DNA from: Leminorella grimontii ATCC 33999 = DSM 5078
Lineage (GTDB): Bacteria; Pseudomonadota; Gammaproteobacteria; Enterobacterales; Enterobacteriaceae
Direction of reading: 5' to 3'
Length of the DNA: 59,763 nt
NCBI RefSeq assembly: GCF_000439085.1
Contig: NZ_AUUA01000018.1
Span: 1-59,763, forward strand
The notes below the pieces were generated by a model, which was given only the letters and a program-made list of their open reading frames with translations, was not told the origin of the DNA and made no database searches. Within the stretch, counting starts at the first letter, position 1; each line of letters opens with the position of its first letter. This document shows positions 26,444-36,285 of this stretch, piece by piece. The translations under genes and the position numbers were made by a program.

Positions 26444-28048
26444 ATGATCGATATCTTGATAAAGAACGTTATGGTCGTTGACGGCACCGGCGCGCCCGCC
26501 TATCGGGGAAGCGTTGGGGTAGTCGGCGATAAGATAGTCCACGCTGACGGAACAGAAGCGGCGAAAACGGTGATTGAGGGCGAAGGGCTTTACGTCAGCC
26601 CCGGCTTTATCGATGCTCACTCTCACGGCGATCTCATATTAGGCGACGAATGCGCCCGGCTTTGTAAAACCTCGCAGGGGGTAACGACGGAAATCGGCGG
26701 CCAGTGCGGGCTGTCGGCTGCGCCGGTCACGCCGGAGCATCTAGCTCTGGTTCAAGGGCAACTGTCCGTCGGCGCCTTGGCGTTCCCGGAAGATATGCAA
26801 AGCTGGACGAACTATCGGCGCTATTTGCACTACGCCGACGCCGCGCCTAAAACGGCGAACATTAAGAGCTATGTCGGCCACAGCACCCTGCGCATCGCGG
26901 TGATGGGGTTTGATAACCGTGAGCCGACCGAGCAGGAAATGGAAACCATGAAAGGCCTGCTGAAAGAGGCGATGGAAAACGGTGCCGCCGGCTTCTCCAC
27001 CGGGCTGATTTATACTCCCTGCTGCTACGCCACCACCGATGAAATCGTCGAGCTGGCCAAGGTGATTAAGCCCTATGGCGGCATTTACGCTTCCCACATG
27101 CGCAATGAATCTTACGACAGCGTCAAGGCGGTGGAAGAGACGATCGAAATCGGCCGCCGTGCGGGCGTGCCGGTGTTTATCTCCCACCACAAGATTTTGG
27201 GCAAGGCCAACTGGGGCCTGCAAAAACAGACGCTGGCCGTTATTCAAAAGGCGATCGATGAAGGCGTGCAGGTCACCTGCGACCAGTACCCCTACCCGAG
27301 AAACATGACCCACCTCAACGCCTGCGTACCGCCGTGGCACTTTACCGAGGGCGTGGCGAAGATGGCCGAACGGCTTGAGAGCCCCGCGATGCGCGAAAAA
27401 ATCCGCCGGGAAATGGAAGACCCCAAATCCGAATATGACAACTACTACATTAACGCTGGCGGCTGGGAAGGGGTGTTTGTCTCCTCATCGCCCAACACGC
27501 CGGGCGTGGTGGGAAAAACCGTAGCGGAATATGCGGCAGAGCTGGGGCAAGACCCGTTCGAGACGTTTTTCGACATCATGGTGGAGAACAAGGGCGTCAG
27601 CAGCGCGGTGTACAGCAGCATGTGTGACGAAGACGTTTTCGAGATAGCGCAGTTCCCCCATACGGTGGTCGGCAGCGACGGCCTGACCCGCGCGCTGGAC
27701 GAAAAGGGCCACCCTCGTGCCTACGGCACCTGCCCGCGGGCGATTTGCTACTACCACAAGGAAAACGGCGTCATGACGCTGGAAGAGGTGATACGAAAAA
27801 TGACCTCGATGCCGGCGGCGCGTTTGGGGATGCCGACCAAGGGCGTGATTAAGGACGGCAACGATGCGGATCTGGTGGTGTTTAACTACGAAAAGCTGCA
27901 GGACAAGGCGACGTATACCCATTCGAACGAACTGAGCGACGGCATTGAATACGTCATCGTTAACGGCGGCATTGTCTATCGCGACAAAAAGCTTACCGGC
28001 GTTCATTCAGGCAGGGTTCTTCGACACTTTTCAAACGGCGCGCAATAA
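26444..28048 (+). CDS. N-acyl-D-amino-acid deacylase
   Basis: 534 residues from the ATG at 26444, which has an AGGAG-like site; the TTG at 26423 has none. It is an amidohydrolase of the D-aminoacylase group: first metal motif GFIDAHSHGD, the Cys metal ligand in GGQCGLSAAP, SHMRNE, SHHK, and the late Asp in VVGSDGLTRA. It should cleave N-acyl-D-amino acids to the free D-amino acid and a fatty or acetic acid. It is 27 bases upstream of the permease gene, and the next enzyme is D-serine ammonia-lyase, which suggests N-acyl-D-serine as substrate. No signal peptide, so it acts in the cytoplasm. Confidence 0.9.
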   Translation: MIDILIKNVMVVDGTGAPAYRGSVGVVGDKIVHADGTEAAKTVIEGEGLYVSPGFIDAHSHGDLILGDECARLCKTSQGVTTEIGGQCGLSAAPVTPEHLALVQGQLSVGALAFPEDMQSWTNYRRYLHYADAAPKTANIKSYVGHSTLRIAVMGFDNREPTEQEMETMKGLLKEAMENGAAGFSTGLIYTPCCYATTDEIVELAKVIKPYGGIYASHMRNESYDSVKAVEETIEIGRRAGVPVFISHHKILGKANWGLQKQTLAVIQKAIDEGVQVTCDQYPYPRNMTHLNACVPPWHFTEGVAKMAERLESPAMREKIRREMEDPKSEYDNYYINAGGWEGVFVSSSPNTPGVVGKTVAEYAAELGQDPFETFFDIMVENKGVSSAVYSSMCDEDVFEIAQFPHTVVGSDGLTRALDEKGHPRAYGTCPRAICYYHKENGVMTLEEVIRKMTSMPAARLGMPTKGVIKDGNDADLVVFNYEKLQDKATYTHSNELSDGIEYVIVNGGIVYRDKKLTGVHSGRVLRHFSNGAQ

Positions 28049-28075
28049 CAATAAAAAGAGTAAACGGAGGTTTTA

Positions 28076-29449
28076 ATGAGCGTTTTAGTCGCCTTTTTGG
28101 CAGTCATGGTCGTCCTGCTGCTGATGCTTATCAAGTTTAAGGTCAGCCCGGCGATCGGCCTGTTTGTTTCCGCCATTATGATGGCGGTGCTGTGCGGTAT
28201 GCCGACCGGAGAGCTGCTCGGCTATTTGGGGACAGGCTTTGGTAACACCATGGCAAGCCTGGGCCTGGTGATTCTGTTTGGCGGGATCTTCGGCGAAATG
28301 CTGGCGGCCTCGGGCGCAACCGAAGAGATGGCCAAGGGGCTGCTGCGCAAATTTGGTCAGAAAAACGACCTGCTGGCGCTGAACCTGGCAGGCTTTATTG
28401 TCGCTATTCCGGTGTATTTCGCTTCCGGCTATATCATGCTTTCCCCGCTGATTAACTCGCTGCGCAAGCTCACCAACAAAAAGAAGAGCGCCTACGCCGC
28501 ATCGCTGTTCGTCGGCCTGCTGCTGACACACTGCGTGGTGGCGCCGACGCCGGGCCCGGTGGCCGTCGCCACACAGATCGGCGCGGATCTCGGCTGGTTT
28601 ATCGCCTACGGCCTTATCGTCGCGCTGCCGGCAAGCCTGCTGTGCGGCTGGCAGTATGGAAACTTCATCAACTCGCGGCTGACGGCGGAAGAAAAGGCCG
28701 CCTATCGGCAAGAAGTTTCCGAACTGGTGAACAACAGCGAGCTGCTGGCGCCGGATCCGGAAAAGCCTTCGGCCATGACGGCATTCAATCTGATCTTGTT
28801 CCCGATTGCGCTAATCATTGCTGGCTCTATCGCCACCTGGCTGCTGCCGAAAGACAGCCTGATGTACACCGTGCTGACCTTCTGCGGCAACAACAATATT
28901 GCCCTGTTTCTGGCGCTTCTTCTGTCGGCCTTCGTGCTGAGAAAGTACATCGTTAAAAACACCGACTCCTCCATTATGAAGTTCGTTGACGCCGCGTCTG
29001 ACCGGCTGGGCAACATCCTGATGGTGATCGGCACCGGCGGCTGCTTTGGCCTTATCCTGCAAAAGAGCGGGCTGGGCAACGCGTTGGTGGAGCTGCTTTC
29101 CAGCTGGAACCTGCCGATAGTGCTGCTGGCATTCCTGCTGGCGATGATTATCCGTGCGGCGGTGGGGTCAGCGACGGTCGCCATGCTGACGGTGGTCTCT
29201 ATCGTTGGGCCCGCCGCGGTTTCCATGGGCTACTCGCCGGTGGTGGTTGGTTTGGCCATTTGCTGCGGCACCGTCGGCATGACGCTGCCCACCGACGCGG
29301 CCTTCTGGTTGCCGGCCAAGTACAACCAGCTGGAGGTGAAGGAAGCCTTTACCGCAACGACTTACAGTACGACGCTTGCCAGCCTCGTCGGATTTGCCGT
29401 CGTTCTGATACTGCAAACGTTCGCAGGCGTGCTTCCGGGCATGTTCTAA
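28076..29449 (+). CDS. GntP-family permease, DsdX-like
   Basis: 457 residues, about twelve hydrophobic segments, ATG with an ACGGAGG site. Family marks: [36 protein letters not shown] and a late [17 protein letters not shown]. These match the GntP/DsdX group, but the binding-region sequence differs from E. coli DsdX (APTPGP against PPHPAA). The substrate may therefore be the N-acyl-D-amino acid rather than free D-serine. It is flanked by the deacylase and dsdA in one operon. Confidence 0.88.
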   Translation: MSVLVAFLAVMVVLLLMLIKFKVSPAIGLFVSAIMMAVLCGMPTGELLGYLGTGFGNTMASLGLVILFGGIFGEMLAASGATEEMAKGLLRKFGQKNDLLALNLAGFIVAIPVYFASGYIMLSPLINSLRKLTNKKKSAYAASLFVGLLLTHCVVAPTPGPVAVATQIGADLGWFIAYGLIVALPASLLCGWQYGNFINSRLTAEEKAAYRQEVSELVNNSELLAPDPEKPSAMTAFNLILFPIALIIAGSIATWLLPKDSLMYTVLTFCGNNNIALFLALLLSAFVLRKYIVKNTDSSIMKFVDAASDRLGNILMVIGTGGCFGLILQKSGLGNALVELLSSWNLPIVLLAFLLAMIIRAAVGSATVAMLTVVSIVGPAAVSMGYSPVVVGLAICCGTVGMTLPTDAAFWLPAKYNQLEVKEAFTATTYSTTLASLVGFAVVLILQTFAGVLPGMF

Positions 29450-29493
29450 ACGCGGGCTATTGGGAAAAACTTATTTATGCCAGAGGTAAAAAA

Positions 29494-30858
29494 ATGATCG
29501 CAGGAAAAACGCTGCAAGAGTGGCATGACGAGTTTCCGATAACGAAGGAGCTCGCCGCGTTGAAAGAAACGTTTTGGCTGAACGACCGCCTGGGAGAGTG
29601 CGAAGAAGTTCTTCGCCATTCAGCGGTAACGATGGAGGACATTCAGGATGCCGCTCGTCGGCTTGAACGGTTTGCCCCCTATATTGAGCGGGTTTTCCCT
29701 GAAACCCAGCAGCACGGCGGCATTATTGAGTCCCCGGTGATTGCGCTAACGGAGATGAAGCGCTATCTCGCCAAAGAGATGTCGCAAGAGGTGAAAGGGC
29801 AGGTGCTGCTAAAGTGCGACAGCCATTTGCCGATTTCCGGCTCTATCAAGGCGCGGGGCGGCATTTATGAAGTGCTCGCGCTTGCGGAAGACATCGCCTT
29901 AAAGAGCGGCAGGCTCTCTTTAGGGGACAACTACGCCAAACTGGCGGACGATGAGTTCAAAAGCCTGTTTGAGCGGTACTCGATCGCGGTCGGCTCAACG
30001 GGCAACCTGGGGCTGTCTATCGGCATCATGGGAGCCAAGCTGGGCTTTAAGACCACCGTTCACATGTCTGCCGACGCCAAACAGTGGAAAAAGGCGATGC
30101 TCAGAAGCAAGGGCGTCACGGTGAAGGAGTATGCGGACGACTACAGCAAGGCCGTTGAGGCCGGGCGCAAAGAGGCGCAGGGCGACCCGATGTGCCACTT
30201 CGTTGACGATGAAAACTCCCTGTCGCTGTTTCTCGGTTATACGGTTGCCGCTCTAAGATTGAAAAAGCAGTTTGAGGCGCGCGGCGTGGTGGTAGATAAG
30301 GCGCATCCGCTGTTCGTCTACCTGCCCTGCGGCGTCGGCGGCGGCCCGGGCGGCGTGCTGTTTGGCCTGAAGTCGGTGTTCGGCGAGAACGCCCACTGCT
30401 TTTTTGCAGAGCCCACTCATTCCCCCTGCATGCTGCTGGGGCTGGCGACCGGCTATCACGATAGGGTCTGCGTGCAGGACTTCGGTATCGACAACAAAAC
30501 CGACGCCGACGGCCTGGCGGTGGGCAGAGCGTCGAGCTTTGTCGGTAAAACGATAGAGCACCTGATTAGCGGCTCCTATACCCTGACCGACGACAGTATG
30601 TACCGCTACCTTGCCGCGCTGGTAGATTTGGAAAATATCGAGCTGGAACCGAGCGCGCTGGCCGGCTTTAGGGGCGTTTCCCTACTGGAAGGCAGCGAAA
30701 ATGGAAAATGCTACGCGTCGGCCCACGGGATTACGTCGATGGAAAACGCTACCCACCTGGTGTGGGCTACCGGCGGTAACATGGTGCCAGGGGACGTTAG
30801 GGAGGCGTATTACGCCAAAGGGAAGGGGCTGCTGTTGGCGGATGAGACGGGGGGATAA
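29494..30858 (+). CDS. dsdA: D-serine ammonia-lyase (D-serine dehydratase)
   Basis: 454 residues from the ATG at 29494 with an AGAGG site; the frame is open further upstream inside the permease gene, but no start there makes sense. PLP-binding Lys lies in [17 protein letters not shown]. The glycine-rich phosphate loop [15 protein letters not shown] and [14 protein letters not shown] follow, with [13 protein letters not shown] at the end. This is E. coli DsdA over its full length (442 residues there). It turns D-serine into pyruvate and ammonia. It ends the operon that starts with the N-acyl-D-amino-acid deacylase. Confidence 0.95.
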   Translation: MIAGKTLQEWHDEFPITKELAALKETFWLNDRLGECEEVLRHSAVTMEDIQDAARRLERFAPYIERVFPETQQHGGIIESPVIALTEMKRYLAKEMSQEVKGQVLLKCDSHLPISGSIKARGGIYEVLALAEDIALKSGRLSLGDNYAKLADDEFKSLFERYSIAVGSTGNLGLSIGIMGAKLGFKTTVHMSADAKQWKKAMLRSKGVTVKEYADDYSKAVEAGRKEAQGDPMCHFVDDENSLSLFLGYTVAALRLKKQFEARGVVVDKAHPLFVYLPCGVGGGPGGVLFGLKSVFGENAHCFFAEPTHSPCMLLGLATGYHDRVCVQDFGIDNKTDADGLAVGRASSFVGKTIEHLISGSYTLTDDSMYRYLAALVDLENIELEPSALAGFRGVSLLEGSENGKCYASAHGITSMENATHLVWATGGNMVPGDVREAYYAKGKGLLLADETGG

Positions 30859-30875
30859 CTGTTCTTCGCTGTTGA

Positions 30876-30893
30876 CGGGGCTGAAAAGCCCCG
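30876..30893 (+). terminator. Weak hairpin after dsdA
   Basis: cggggct-gaaa-agccccg, a 7-bp stem with a GNRA-type loop, 18 bases after the dsdA stop. No T tract follows, so termination strength is doubtful. Confidence 0.4.
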
Positions 30894-31058
30894 GTAAGCG
30901 CTGTAGTATGAGATCGTTTCGTATCCAATAATCAACGTTGGCGCCTTAGGGCGCCGTGTTCAATTTTGTCACCGCGCTGGCACAGTACGGCGATGTCATT
31001 TCGTTGTTCTCACAGCCCGGCTGCTTCACATAAAACTTTCCCTTGCATATCTCTCCTC

Positions 31059-31115
31059 TTTGTTCATAAAATTATTTTGTTCATGATTCATGAACAAAAT
31101 AAAGGCGTGAACAAA
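31059..31115. promoter_or_regulatory. Four-site symmetric operator of the AbiE-type toxin-antitoxin operon
   Basis: Four copies of TTTGTTCA lie symmetrically. Two point one way (31059-31066, 31076-31083) and two the other (31091-31098, 31108-31115). Each outer-inner step is exactly 17 bases and the centre is at 31087. The inner pair forms a perfect 12-bp-arm palindrome (attttgttcatg / catgaacaaaat). The last site touches the ATG of the antitoxin gene. AbiEi antitoxins are known to repress their own promoter by binding inverted repeats, so this is its likely binding site. Confidence 0.8.
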
Positions 31116-32113
31116 TGAAAGAAGAACAATTCCTATCTACCGCTGCGGAGAACTTGCCAAAAGGGTTTCAGTTACAGTACGAGCTTGGCCCCGGCTATGG
31201 CGCGCGCGATGGATGGGGAAAGCTTATTGTACCAAACGGCGAAGCGGTGGCTTTCGCACTGGAAGTCAGGCGGGTCCATCGTAAGGAGTCCCTGCTGGCG
31301 GCGCGAGAGCAGATGTCCGGTATTTCAACCGACCTCCCTGCGCTTTTGGTGTGCAACTCATTAACGCCCGCTCTGGCGGAATATTGCGCCGTTCACCAGA
31401 TTAACTTTATCGATACCACAGGAAACGCCCGAATTCAGACGCCGGGGCTGTATCTTTTGATTGAAGGCAAATACGAAAAGAAACCCGTTGTCGCGAACCG
31501 CCGATTTGCCGAAGGGGTGATGAAACTCCTTTTTGTTCTGCTGTCTCACCCTGAAACCCTGAACGATACCTACCGCAATTTAGCCGAGAAGGCTGGCATT
31601 TCTTTAGGCATGGTCAACAAGGCTTTCACCTATCTTGCGGCGCAGCGCTATTTTCGCAAATCGGAGAATGGACGACGCCTGATGAACGAGGAAGAATTGC
31701 TGGCGCTGTGGTTGAGGGACTACGCCACGGCTTTGCGTCCGAAGCTGAATTTTCTTCCGTTAGCCGCGCCGACGTCATGGAATGAAATCACGCTTGCGGC
31801 AGGTGAACACTGGAGCAGCGAAATAGCGGCCGCAGAGCTGAGCGAAGGATACCTGATACCCGAAAGCGGGGTGATTTTTACGCCTTATTCTCTGTTGCAA
31901 AGGCGAAAAGAATTGGGACTGAAACCCGTTTCGGACGGAAAACTCCAGCTGGTTTCCCGCTTTTGGGGCCAGTTGGCGATTAATCCTAAAGCCAAAGCGA
32001 TGCTGTGCACGGCAGAGTTGTTGGCCAGTGGGGACGCCCGAAATTGGGAAGCGGCAAGGATAATCAATGACAAATATCTCCACCTTAACGAATCCGCTCT
32101 CTTTGACTATTGA
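31115..32113 (+). CDS. AbiEi-type antitoxin (type IV toxin-antitoxin), transcriptional autorepressor
   Basis: 332 residues. The N-terminal part (GYGARDGWGKLIVPNG, FALEVRRVHRKESL, CAVHQINFIDTTGNARIQ) fits the AbiEi_2 group, with a nuclease-fold-like domain. It is followed by a winged-helix segment (YRNLAEKAGISLGMVNKAF) that should bind DNA. The C-terminal half is of the AbiEi antitoxin type. The start overlaps the right-hand operator site; no good ribosome site is visible, which fits tight repression or leaderless-like initiation. Its 3' end overlaps the toxin gene by 47 bases, showing translational coupling. Antitoxins of this type counter the toxin without binding it. Confidence 0.8.
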   Translation: MKEEQFLSTAAENLPKGFQLQYELGPGYGARDGWGKLIVPNGEAVAFALEVRRVHRKESLLAAREQMSGISTDLPALLVCNSLTPALAEYCAVHQINFIDTTGNARIQTPGLYLLIEGKYEKKPVVANRRFAEGVMKLLFVLLSHPETLNDTYRNLAEKAGISLGMVNKAFTYLAAQRYFRKSENGRRLMNEEELLALWLRDYATALRPKLNFLPLAAPTSWNEITLAAGEHWSSEIAAAELSEGYLIPESGVIFTPYSLLQRRKELGLKPVSDGKLQLVSRFWGQLAINPKAKAMLCTAELLASGDARNWEAARIINDKYLHLNESALFDY

Positions 32114-32888
32114 AGGACTGTTGGTTCAGATAAAGCGGATTTGTACGGCGCAGGATATATCTTTCTTCATTGCGGGCGCGACGGCGCGTGAAATTTTGCT
32201 TCACCATGTACACGGTAGACGTGTAGGACGCCGTACTCGCGATATAGACATTGCCGTATTTGTGGATGGCTGGCAGCGCTTTGATGAATTAAAGAATGCT
32301 TTTCTTGCGCAAGATGCTCAGGTTGTGCGAAATAACGCTCATCGTATCGTCGTAGCGGGTATCGAAGTAGATATTATCCCATTTGGCGCAATTGCCGAGG
32401 ATAACCAAATCGCTTGGCCGCCAGATCGAAAAATTATTATGTACGTGGATGGTTTTGACGAAGCGTTTAGGCATACCGTGCAGGTACGACTGGATAACGG
32501 CGAAACGTTGCCCTTTTGCTCTCTGGCGGGGCTTGCTTTATTAAAGCTGTTTGCTTGGCGCGATCGCAGATTTGGTAACGCTAAAGATGCGGTCGATTTT
32601 TATAATATTGTTCGTGAATATGGCGCTATTGAAGATGACCGAATCTATGAGCCACCCGTTGAAGGCGAGCGGCTGGGCTGGGATCCGGTGCGAATGGGGG
32701 CTGCATTACTAGGTTACGATGTTGCGACCATGTATCAGGAGGGATCACCTGCGGAATTAACGTTCCTTGATAAAGAATGCCTAATTGATGCCATCGTGCG
32801 GCAGTCTGTTGCGGATAATTCAGTAGAAATCGAACAACTCATCAATGCCTTTTGGTCCAGCGTTGTAACCGCAGTTGAGGAAAGTTGA
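32067..32888 (+). CDS. AbiEii/AbiGii-type nucleotidyltransferase toxin
   Basis: 273 residues, starting inside the antitoxin gene. The nucleotidyltransferase motif is present: FFIAGATAREILLHH, then RRTRDIDIAVFVDGW with the paired Asp residues, and later the third acidic residue in VAGIEVDIIPFG. Family members use a nucleotide to modify RNA (tRNA in studied cases) and stop growth; abortive phage defence is one role. Catalytic residues look intact, so the pair is probably active. Paired with the gene before it in a two-gene operon. Confidence 0.82.
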   Translation: MTNISTLTNPLSLTIEGLLVQIKRICTAQDISFFIAGATAREILLHHVHGRRVGRRTRDIDIAVFVDGWQRFDELKNAFLAQDAQVVRNNAHRIVVAGIEVDIIPFGAIAEDNQIAWPPDRKIIMYVDGFDEAFRHTVQVRLDNGETLPFCSLAGLALLKLFAWRDRRFGNAKDAVDFYNIVREYGAIEDDRIYEPPVEGERLGWDPVRMGAALLGYDVATMYQEGSPAELTFLDKECLIDAIVRQSVADNSVEIEQLINAFWSSVVTAVEES

Positions 32889-33010
32889 AGACCATGCCGA
32901 GGACATCCGCGATATGGTGTAATTCCACTCAATCTGTTGTTGATGATTGAGAAAAATCCAAACATTATCAGCGAGCTAAGGAATATCTAATTAGGTTTTC
33001 AGAAATTCAA

Positions 33011-33030
33011 ACGGCCCCAATCGGGGCCGT
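33011..33030 (-). terminator. Terminator after maeB
   Basis: acggcccc-aatc-ggggccgt, an 8-bp GC stem just after the maeB stop; on the minus strand it is followed by ttgaattt. Confidence 0.65.
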
Positions 33031-33053
33031 TGTCATATCTACCGCAGTCAATC

Positions 33054-35333
33054 TTAAATCGGCTTAGTCTGCGCTTCCGCCGCAGCCAGCGCCGCCATGT
33101 TGACGATGCGGCGCACCGAGGCGACTGGCGTCAGGATGTGCACCGGCTTTGAGATGCCCATCAGCACCGGGCCGACGGTGACCCCTTCGGAAGAGGAGAC
33201 GCGCAGCAGGTTGTAGCTAATGCGGGCAGACTCCATGTTCGGCATGATAAGCACGTTGGCCGCACCTTTAAGCGGGCTGTCCGGCATCAGGTCGTTGCGA
33301 ATGGCTTCCACCAACGCGGCGTCGCCGTGCATTTCGCCATCGATTTCCAGATTAGGCGCACGCTCTTTCACCAACTCCAGCACGCGGCGCATTTTTACCG
33401 CGCTCGGGCTGTCCGAGGTGCCGAAGCTGGAGTGGGACAGCAGCGCCACCTTCGGCTCAATGCCAAAACGATGTACGGTTTCTGCCGCCATCAGCGTGAT
33501 GTCGCACAGCTGTTCCGGCGTCGGGTCGTCGTTGACGTAGGTGTCGGCGATAAAGGTGTTGCCGCTGGGCAGCAGCAGCGCGTTCATAGCGCCGGCAGTT
33601 GAGGTGCCGTCACGATAGCCGAACATCGTCTGGATGACGTCGTAGTGGTCGTGGTAGTTGCCGATAACGCCGCAGAGAAGGCCATCGGCTTCGCCGCGCT
33701 TGACCATCAGCGCGCCGATAAGGGTCGGATCGCTGATGATGCGGCGGCGGGCCGCTTCGCGAGTCACGCCCTTGCGCTTCATCATGTGATGGTATTCGCT
33801 CCAGTACTCGTTAAAGCGCGGATCGGACTCGTTGTTGACCACCTCGAAGTCCCTGCCAATCTGAAGCTGCAGGCCAAGCTTTTTCAGGCGCATTTCAATT
33901 ACGCTCGGGCGGCCTATCAGGATCGGGAAGGCCAGGTTTTGAGAAACCACTTCCTGAGTTGCGTGCAGCACGCGCTCTTCCTCACCTTCGGCAAACACGA
34001 TGCGCTTAAGCGTCGACTTGGCCTGAGAGAAGACCGGCTTCATAAACAGGTTGGTCTTGTAGATAAACTGGGTCAGGTGCTCGACGTAGGCGCTGAAGTC
34101 GCTAATGGGGCGAGTCGCTACGCCGGAGTCCATCGCCGCCTTGGCGACTGCAGGCGCGATCTTGACGATAAGCCTAGGGTCGAACGGCTTGGGTATCAGA
34201 TATTCAGGGCCGAAGGAAAGCTCCTGGTCTCCGTAGGCGGAAGACACGACGTCGCTCTGCTCCGCCAGCGCCAGATCGGCGATGGCACGCACGGCGGCCA
34301 GCTTCATTTCTTCGTTAATGACGGTGGCCCCTACGTCCAGCGCGCCGCGGAACAGGAACGGGAAGCACAGCACGTTGTTGACCTGGTTCGGATAGTCCGA
34401 ACGGCCGGTGCAGACGATGGCGTCCGGACGGGCCTCTTTCGCCAACGGCGGCAGGATTTCAGGTTCCGGGTTGGCCAGCGCCAGAATCAGCGGGCTGTCG
34501 GCCATGGTTTTGACCATTTCCGGCGTCAGCACGCGCGGGCCGGAGCAGCCGAGGAAGATGTCGCTGCCGCTGACGGCGTCGCCCAGCGAGCGCTTGCCGC
34601 TGTCGACCACGGCGTATATTGCCTTGTTTTCTTCCATATTCTCGTCACGGCCCTGATAGATAACGCCGCGCGAGTCGCACACCGTGATGTGCTCTTTCTT
34701 CATGCCGAGCGCTACCAGCAGGTTCAGACAGGCGATTGCCGCCGCGCCCGCGCCGGAAACCACCAGCTTCACGTCTTCAATCTTTTTGTTCACCACGCGC
34801 AGGCCGTTAAGAACGGCGGCGGCGCAGATGATGGCGGTGCCGTGCTGATCGTCGTGGAAGACCGGGATCTTCATGCGCTTGCGCAGCTCTTTTTCAATGC
34901 GAAAGCACTCCGGAGCCTTGATGTCTTCAAGGTTGATGCCGCCGAAAGTGGGCTCCAGCGATGCGATGATGTCGATGAGCTTGTCCGGATCGGCTTCGTC
35001 GACCTCAATGTCGAATACGTCAATGCCGGCGAATTTCTTAAACAGAACGCCTTTACCCTCCATGACCGGCTTACCCGCCAGCGCCCCAATGTTGCCGAGG
35101 CCCAGCACGGCGGTGCCGTTAGAGATAACCGCCACCAGGTTGCCGCGAGCCGTGTACTTGTATGAGGCGAGCGGATCTTCGGCTATCTCTAAACAGGGCG
35201 CAGCAACGCCGGGCGAATAGGCCAGCGCCAGATCGCGCTGCGTCGCCAGAGGCTTGGTAGGGACTATTTTGATTTTTCCCGGAACCGGGAACTGGTGAAA
35301 ATCAAGCGCGTTTTGTTTTAACTGTTCGTCCAT
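33054..35333 (-). CDS. maeB: NADP-dependent malic enzyme with C-terminal phosphotransacetylase-like domain
   Basis: 759 residues from the ATG at 35333 ([20 protein letters not shown]), preceded by AAGGAC; an in-frame ATG 27 bases earlier has no better support. It matches E. coli MaeB along its length (759 residues). The malic domain has [20 protein letters not shown] and the nucleotide loop [16 protein letters not shown]. The phosphotransacetylase-like domain covers about residues 430-759 ([37 protein letters not shown]) and is regulatory in the known enzyme. Reaction: malate + NADP+ to pyruvate + CO2 + NADPH. It stands alone. Confidence 0.97.
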   Translation of the reverse strand: MDEQLKQNALDFHQFPVPGKIKIVPTKPLATQRDLALAYSPGVAAPCLEIAEDPLASYKYTARGNLVAVISNGTAVLGLGNIGALAGKPVMEGKGVLFKKFAGIDVFDIEVDEADPDKLIDIIASLEPTFGGINLEDIKAPECFRIEKELRKRMKIPVFHDDQHGTAIICAAAVLNGLRVVNKKIEDVKLVVSGAGAAAIACLNLLVALGMKKEHITVCDSRGVIYQGRDENMEENKAIYAVVDSGKRSLGDAVSGSDIFLGCSGPRVLTPEMVKTMADSPLILALANPEPEILPPLAKEARPDAIVCTGRSDYPNQVNNVLCFPFLFRGALDVGATVINEEMKLAAVRAIADLALAEQSDVVSSAYGDQELSFGPEYLIPKPFDPRLIVKIAPAVAKAAMDSGVATRPISDFSAYVEHLTQFIYKTNLFMKPVFSQAKSTLKRIVFAEGEEERVLHATQEVVSQNLAFPILIGRPSVIEMRLKKLGLQLQIGRDFEVVNNESDPRFNEYWSEYHHMMKRKGVTREAARRRIISDPTLIGALMVKRGEADGLLCGVIGNYHDHYDVIQTMFGYRDGTSTAGAMNALLLPSGNTFIADTYVNDDPTPEQLCDITLMAAETVHRFGIEPKVALLSHSSFGTSDSPSAVKMRRVLELVKERAPNLEIDGEMHGDAALVEAIRNDLMPDSPLKGAANVLIMPNMESARISYNLLRVSSSEGVTVGPVLMGISKPVHILTPVASVRRIVNMAALAAAEAQTKPI

Positions 35334-36285
35334 CGCTATGTCCTTTTTGGATACGGGCACGCCGCAGGCGGCCCCTCTCAGGTGTGGGGGATCTTGTAAA
35401 CCGGGGGTTAGCTGGGGGAACGCCGCATAACGGATTGTTATTACGCTTTATTTACGACCGTCACCCAAATAACGCACAGTTGGATGACAATCTTAACATC
35501 AATTTAATATTTGATGATGCAAACTCGGTCACGTTATCTCAGCGATTGTTGCAATAGGGAAAAGCGGTTTGAAAATGAGCTCATCGTAAGGAAGCGTACG
35601 TACAGCGGTGCGATAGCGTAAAACCGGGTTCTCTATAACAGCCTCCCACAGGCGAACGTTGATTATATTTAGAGATTAAATAATGCGTTTATTTCTTGAT
35701 TAGCATAATTCTGAATGTTTATATTATGAGTAATGGAACATTTTTTAATGAATTATTTAGTAATGGAACATTATTAAAATAATTTCATTTTAATTACTCA
35801 AAGATAAAACGATATTATTATTTTTCCATGAAAGGCAAATTGCCTTTTCTTGTGTAAAACTACGTTATTATTATTTTCTATTCTACTAATGGTTGAAGTA
35901 ATCCGTCGCAATAGTAATGGCACTTATTTTAAACTTATCTTCAATGGTGCAATCTGGATCACATTGTGTCCATCGTTATTACTAATGCCTCTGCTATTGT
36001 TAATAGTAGGGAGAAATATCTTGCAGGCGGGAGCTTTAAAGGAGGCGCTGAGGCTGAAAAGGGACAGATCTGCTTTACGCATTATTCAAATAGAATTTGC
36101 GTATAATCTATTTTAAGAAAATATTTGGAATATGGCCTGAGTCTAATAATTATTATCAATGCGTGGATGAGGATTCATATTTTCATCTAGGAGAACTCCT
36201 GCACCTTTCTCTTTCTCTGACAGCGTTGCGTTATTAATAAATGCAGCGCGGAGCCCTGTTTTTTATTTTTTTACAGAGGTTTTCT
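35334..36285. other. Long AT-rich gap between maeB and the autotransporter
   Basis: About 950 bases. The part next to maeB (to about 35660) must hold its promoter. From about 35660 to 36240 the DNA is strongly AT-rich. It has a 14-base direct repeat (35729 and 35759), a small stem aaaggca-aat-tgccttt (about 35830-35846) and a TATAAT at 36102-36107 that may be the autotransporter's -10. A frame at 35850-36116 could encode an 88-residue hydrophobic peptide, but its start (TTG) has no ribosome site and I do not call it as a gene. Confidence 0.5.
35729..35772. repeat. 14-base direct repeat, 30-base spacing, upstream of the autotransporter
   Basis: agtaatggaacatt occurs at 35729-35742 and again at 35759-35772, about three helical turns apart, so both copies face the same side of the DNA. 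Possibly paired sites for a regulator; none identified. Confidence 0.55.

Noticed and set aside
29260-29493. N-terminal extension of the dsdA frame into the permease gene
   Set aside because: The ATG at 29494 has a good ribosome site and begins where DsdA homologues begin.
30938-30960. ggcgcc-ttag-ggcgcc hairpin after dsdA
   Set aside because: Short self-complementary GC palindromes, no T tract, no clear relation to a gene end.
33645-35165. 506-codon open frame on the plus strand opposite maeB
   Set aside because: It mirrors the codon pattern of a high-GC gene; the minus strand carries a full-length MaeB. No ribosome site and no recognisable domain.
35850-36116. 88-residue hydrophobic reading frame in the AT-rich gap
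   Set aside because: TTG start without ribosome site, overlaps the likely autotransporter promoter, AT-rich DNA gives such hydrophobic frames by chance.
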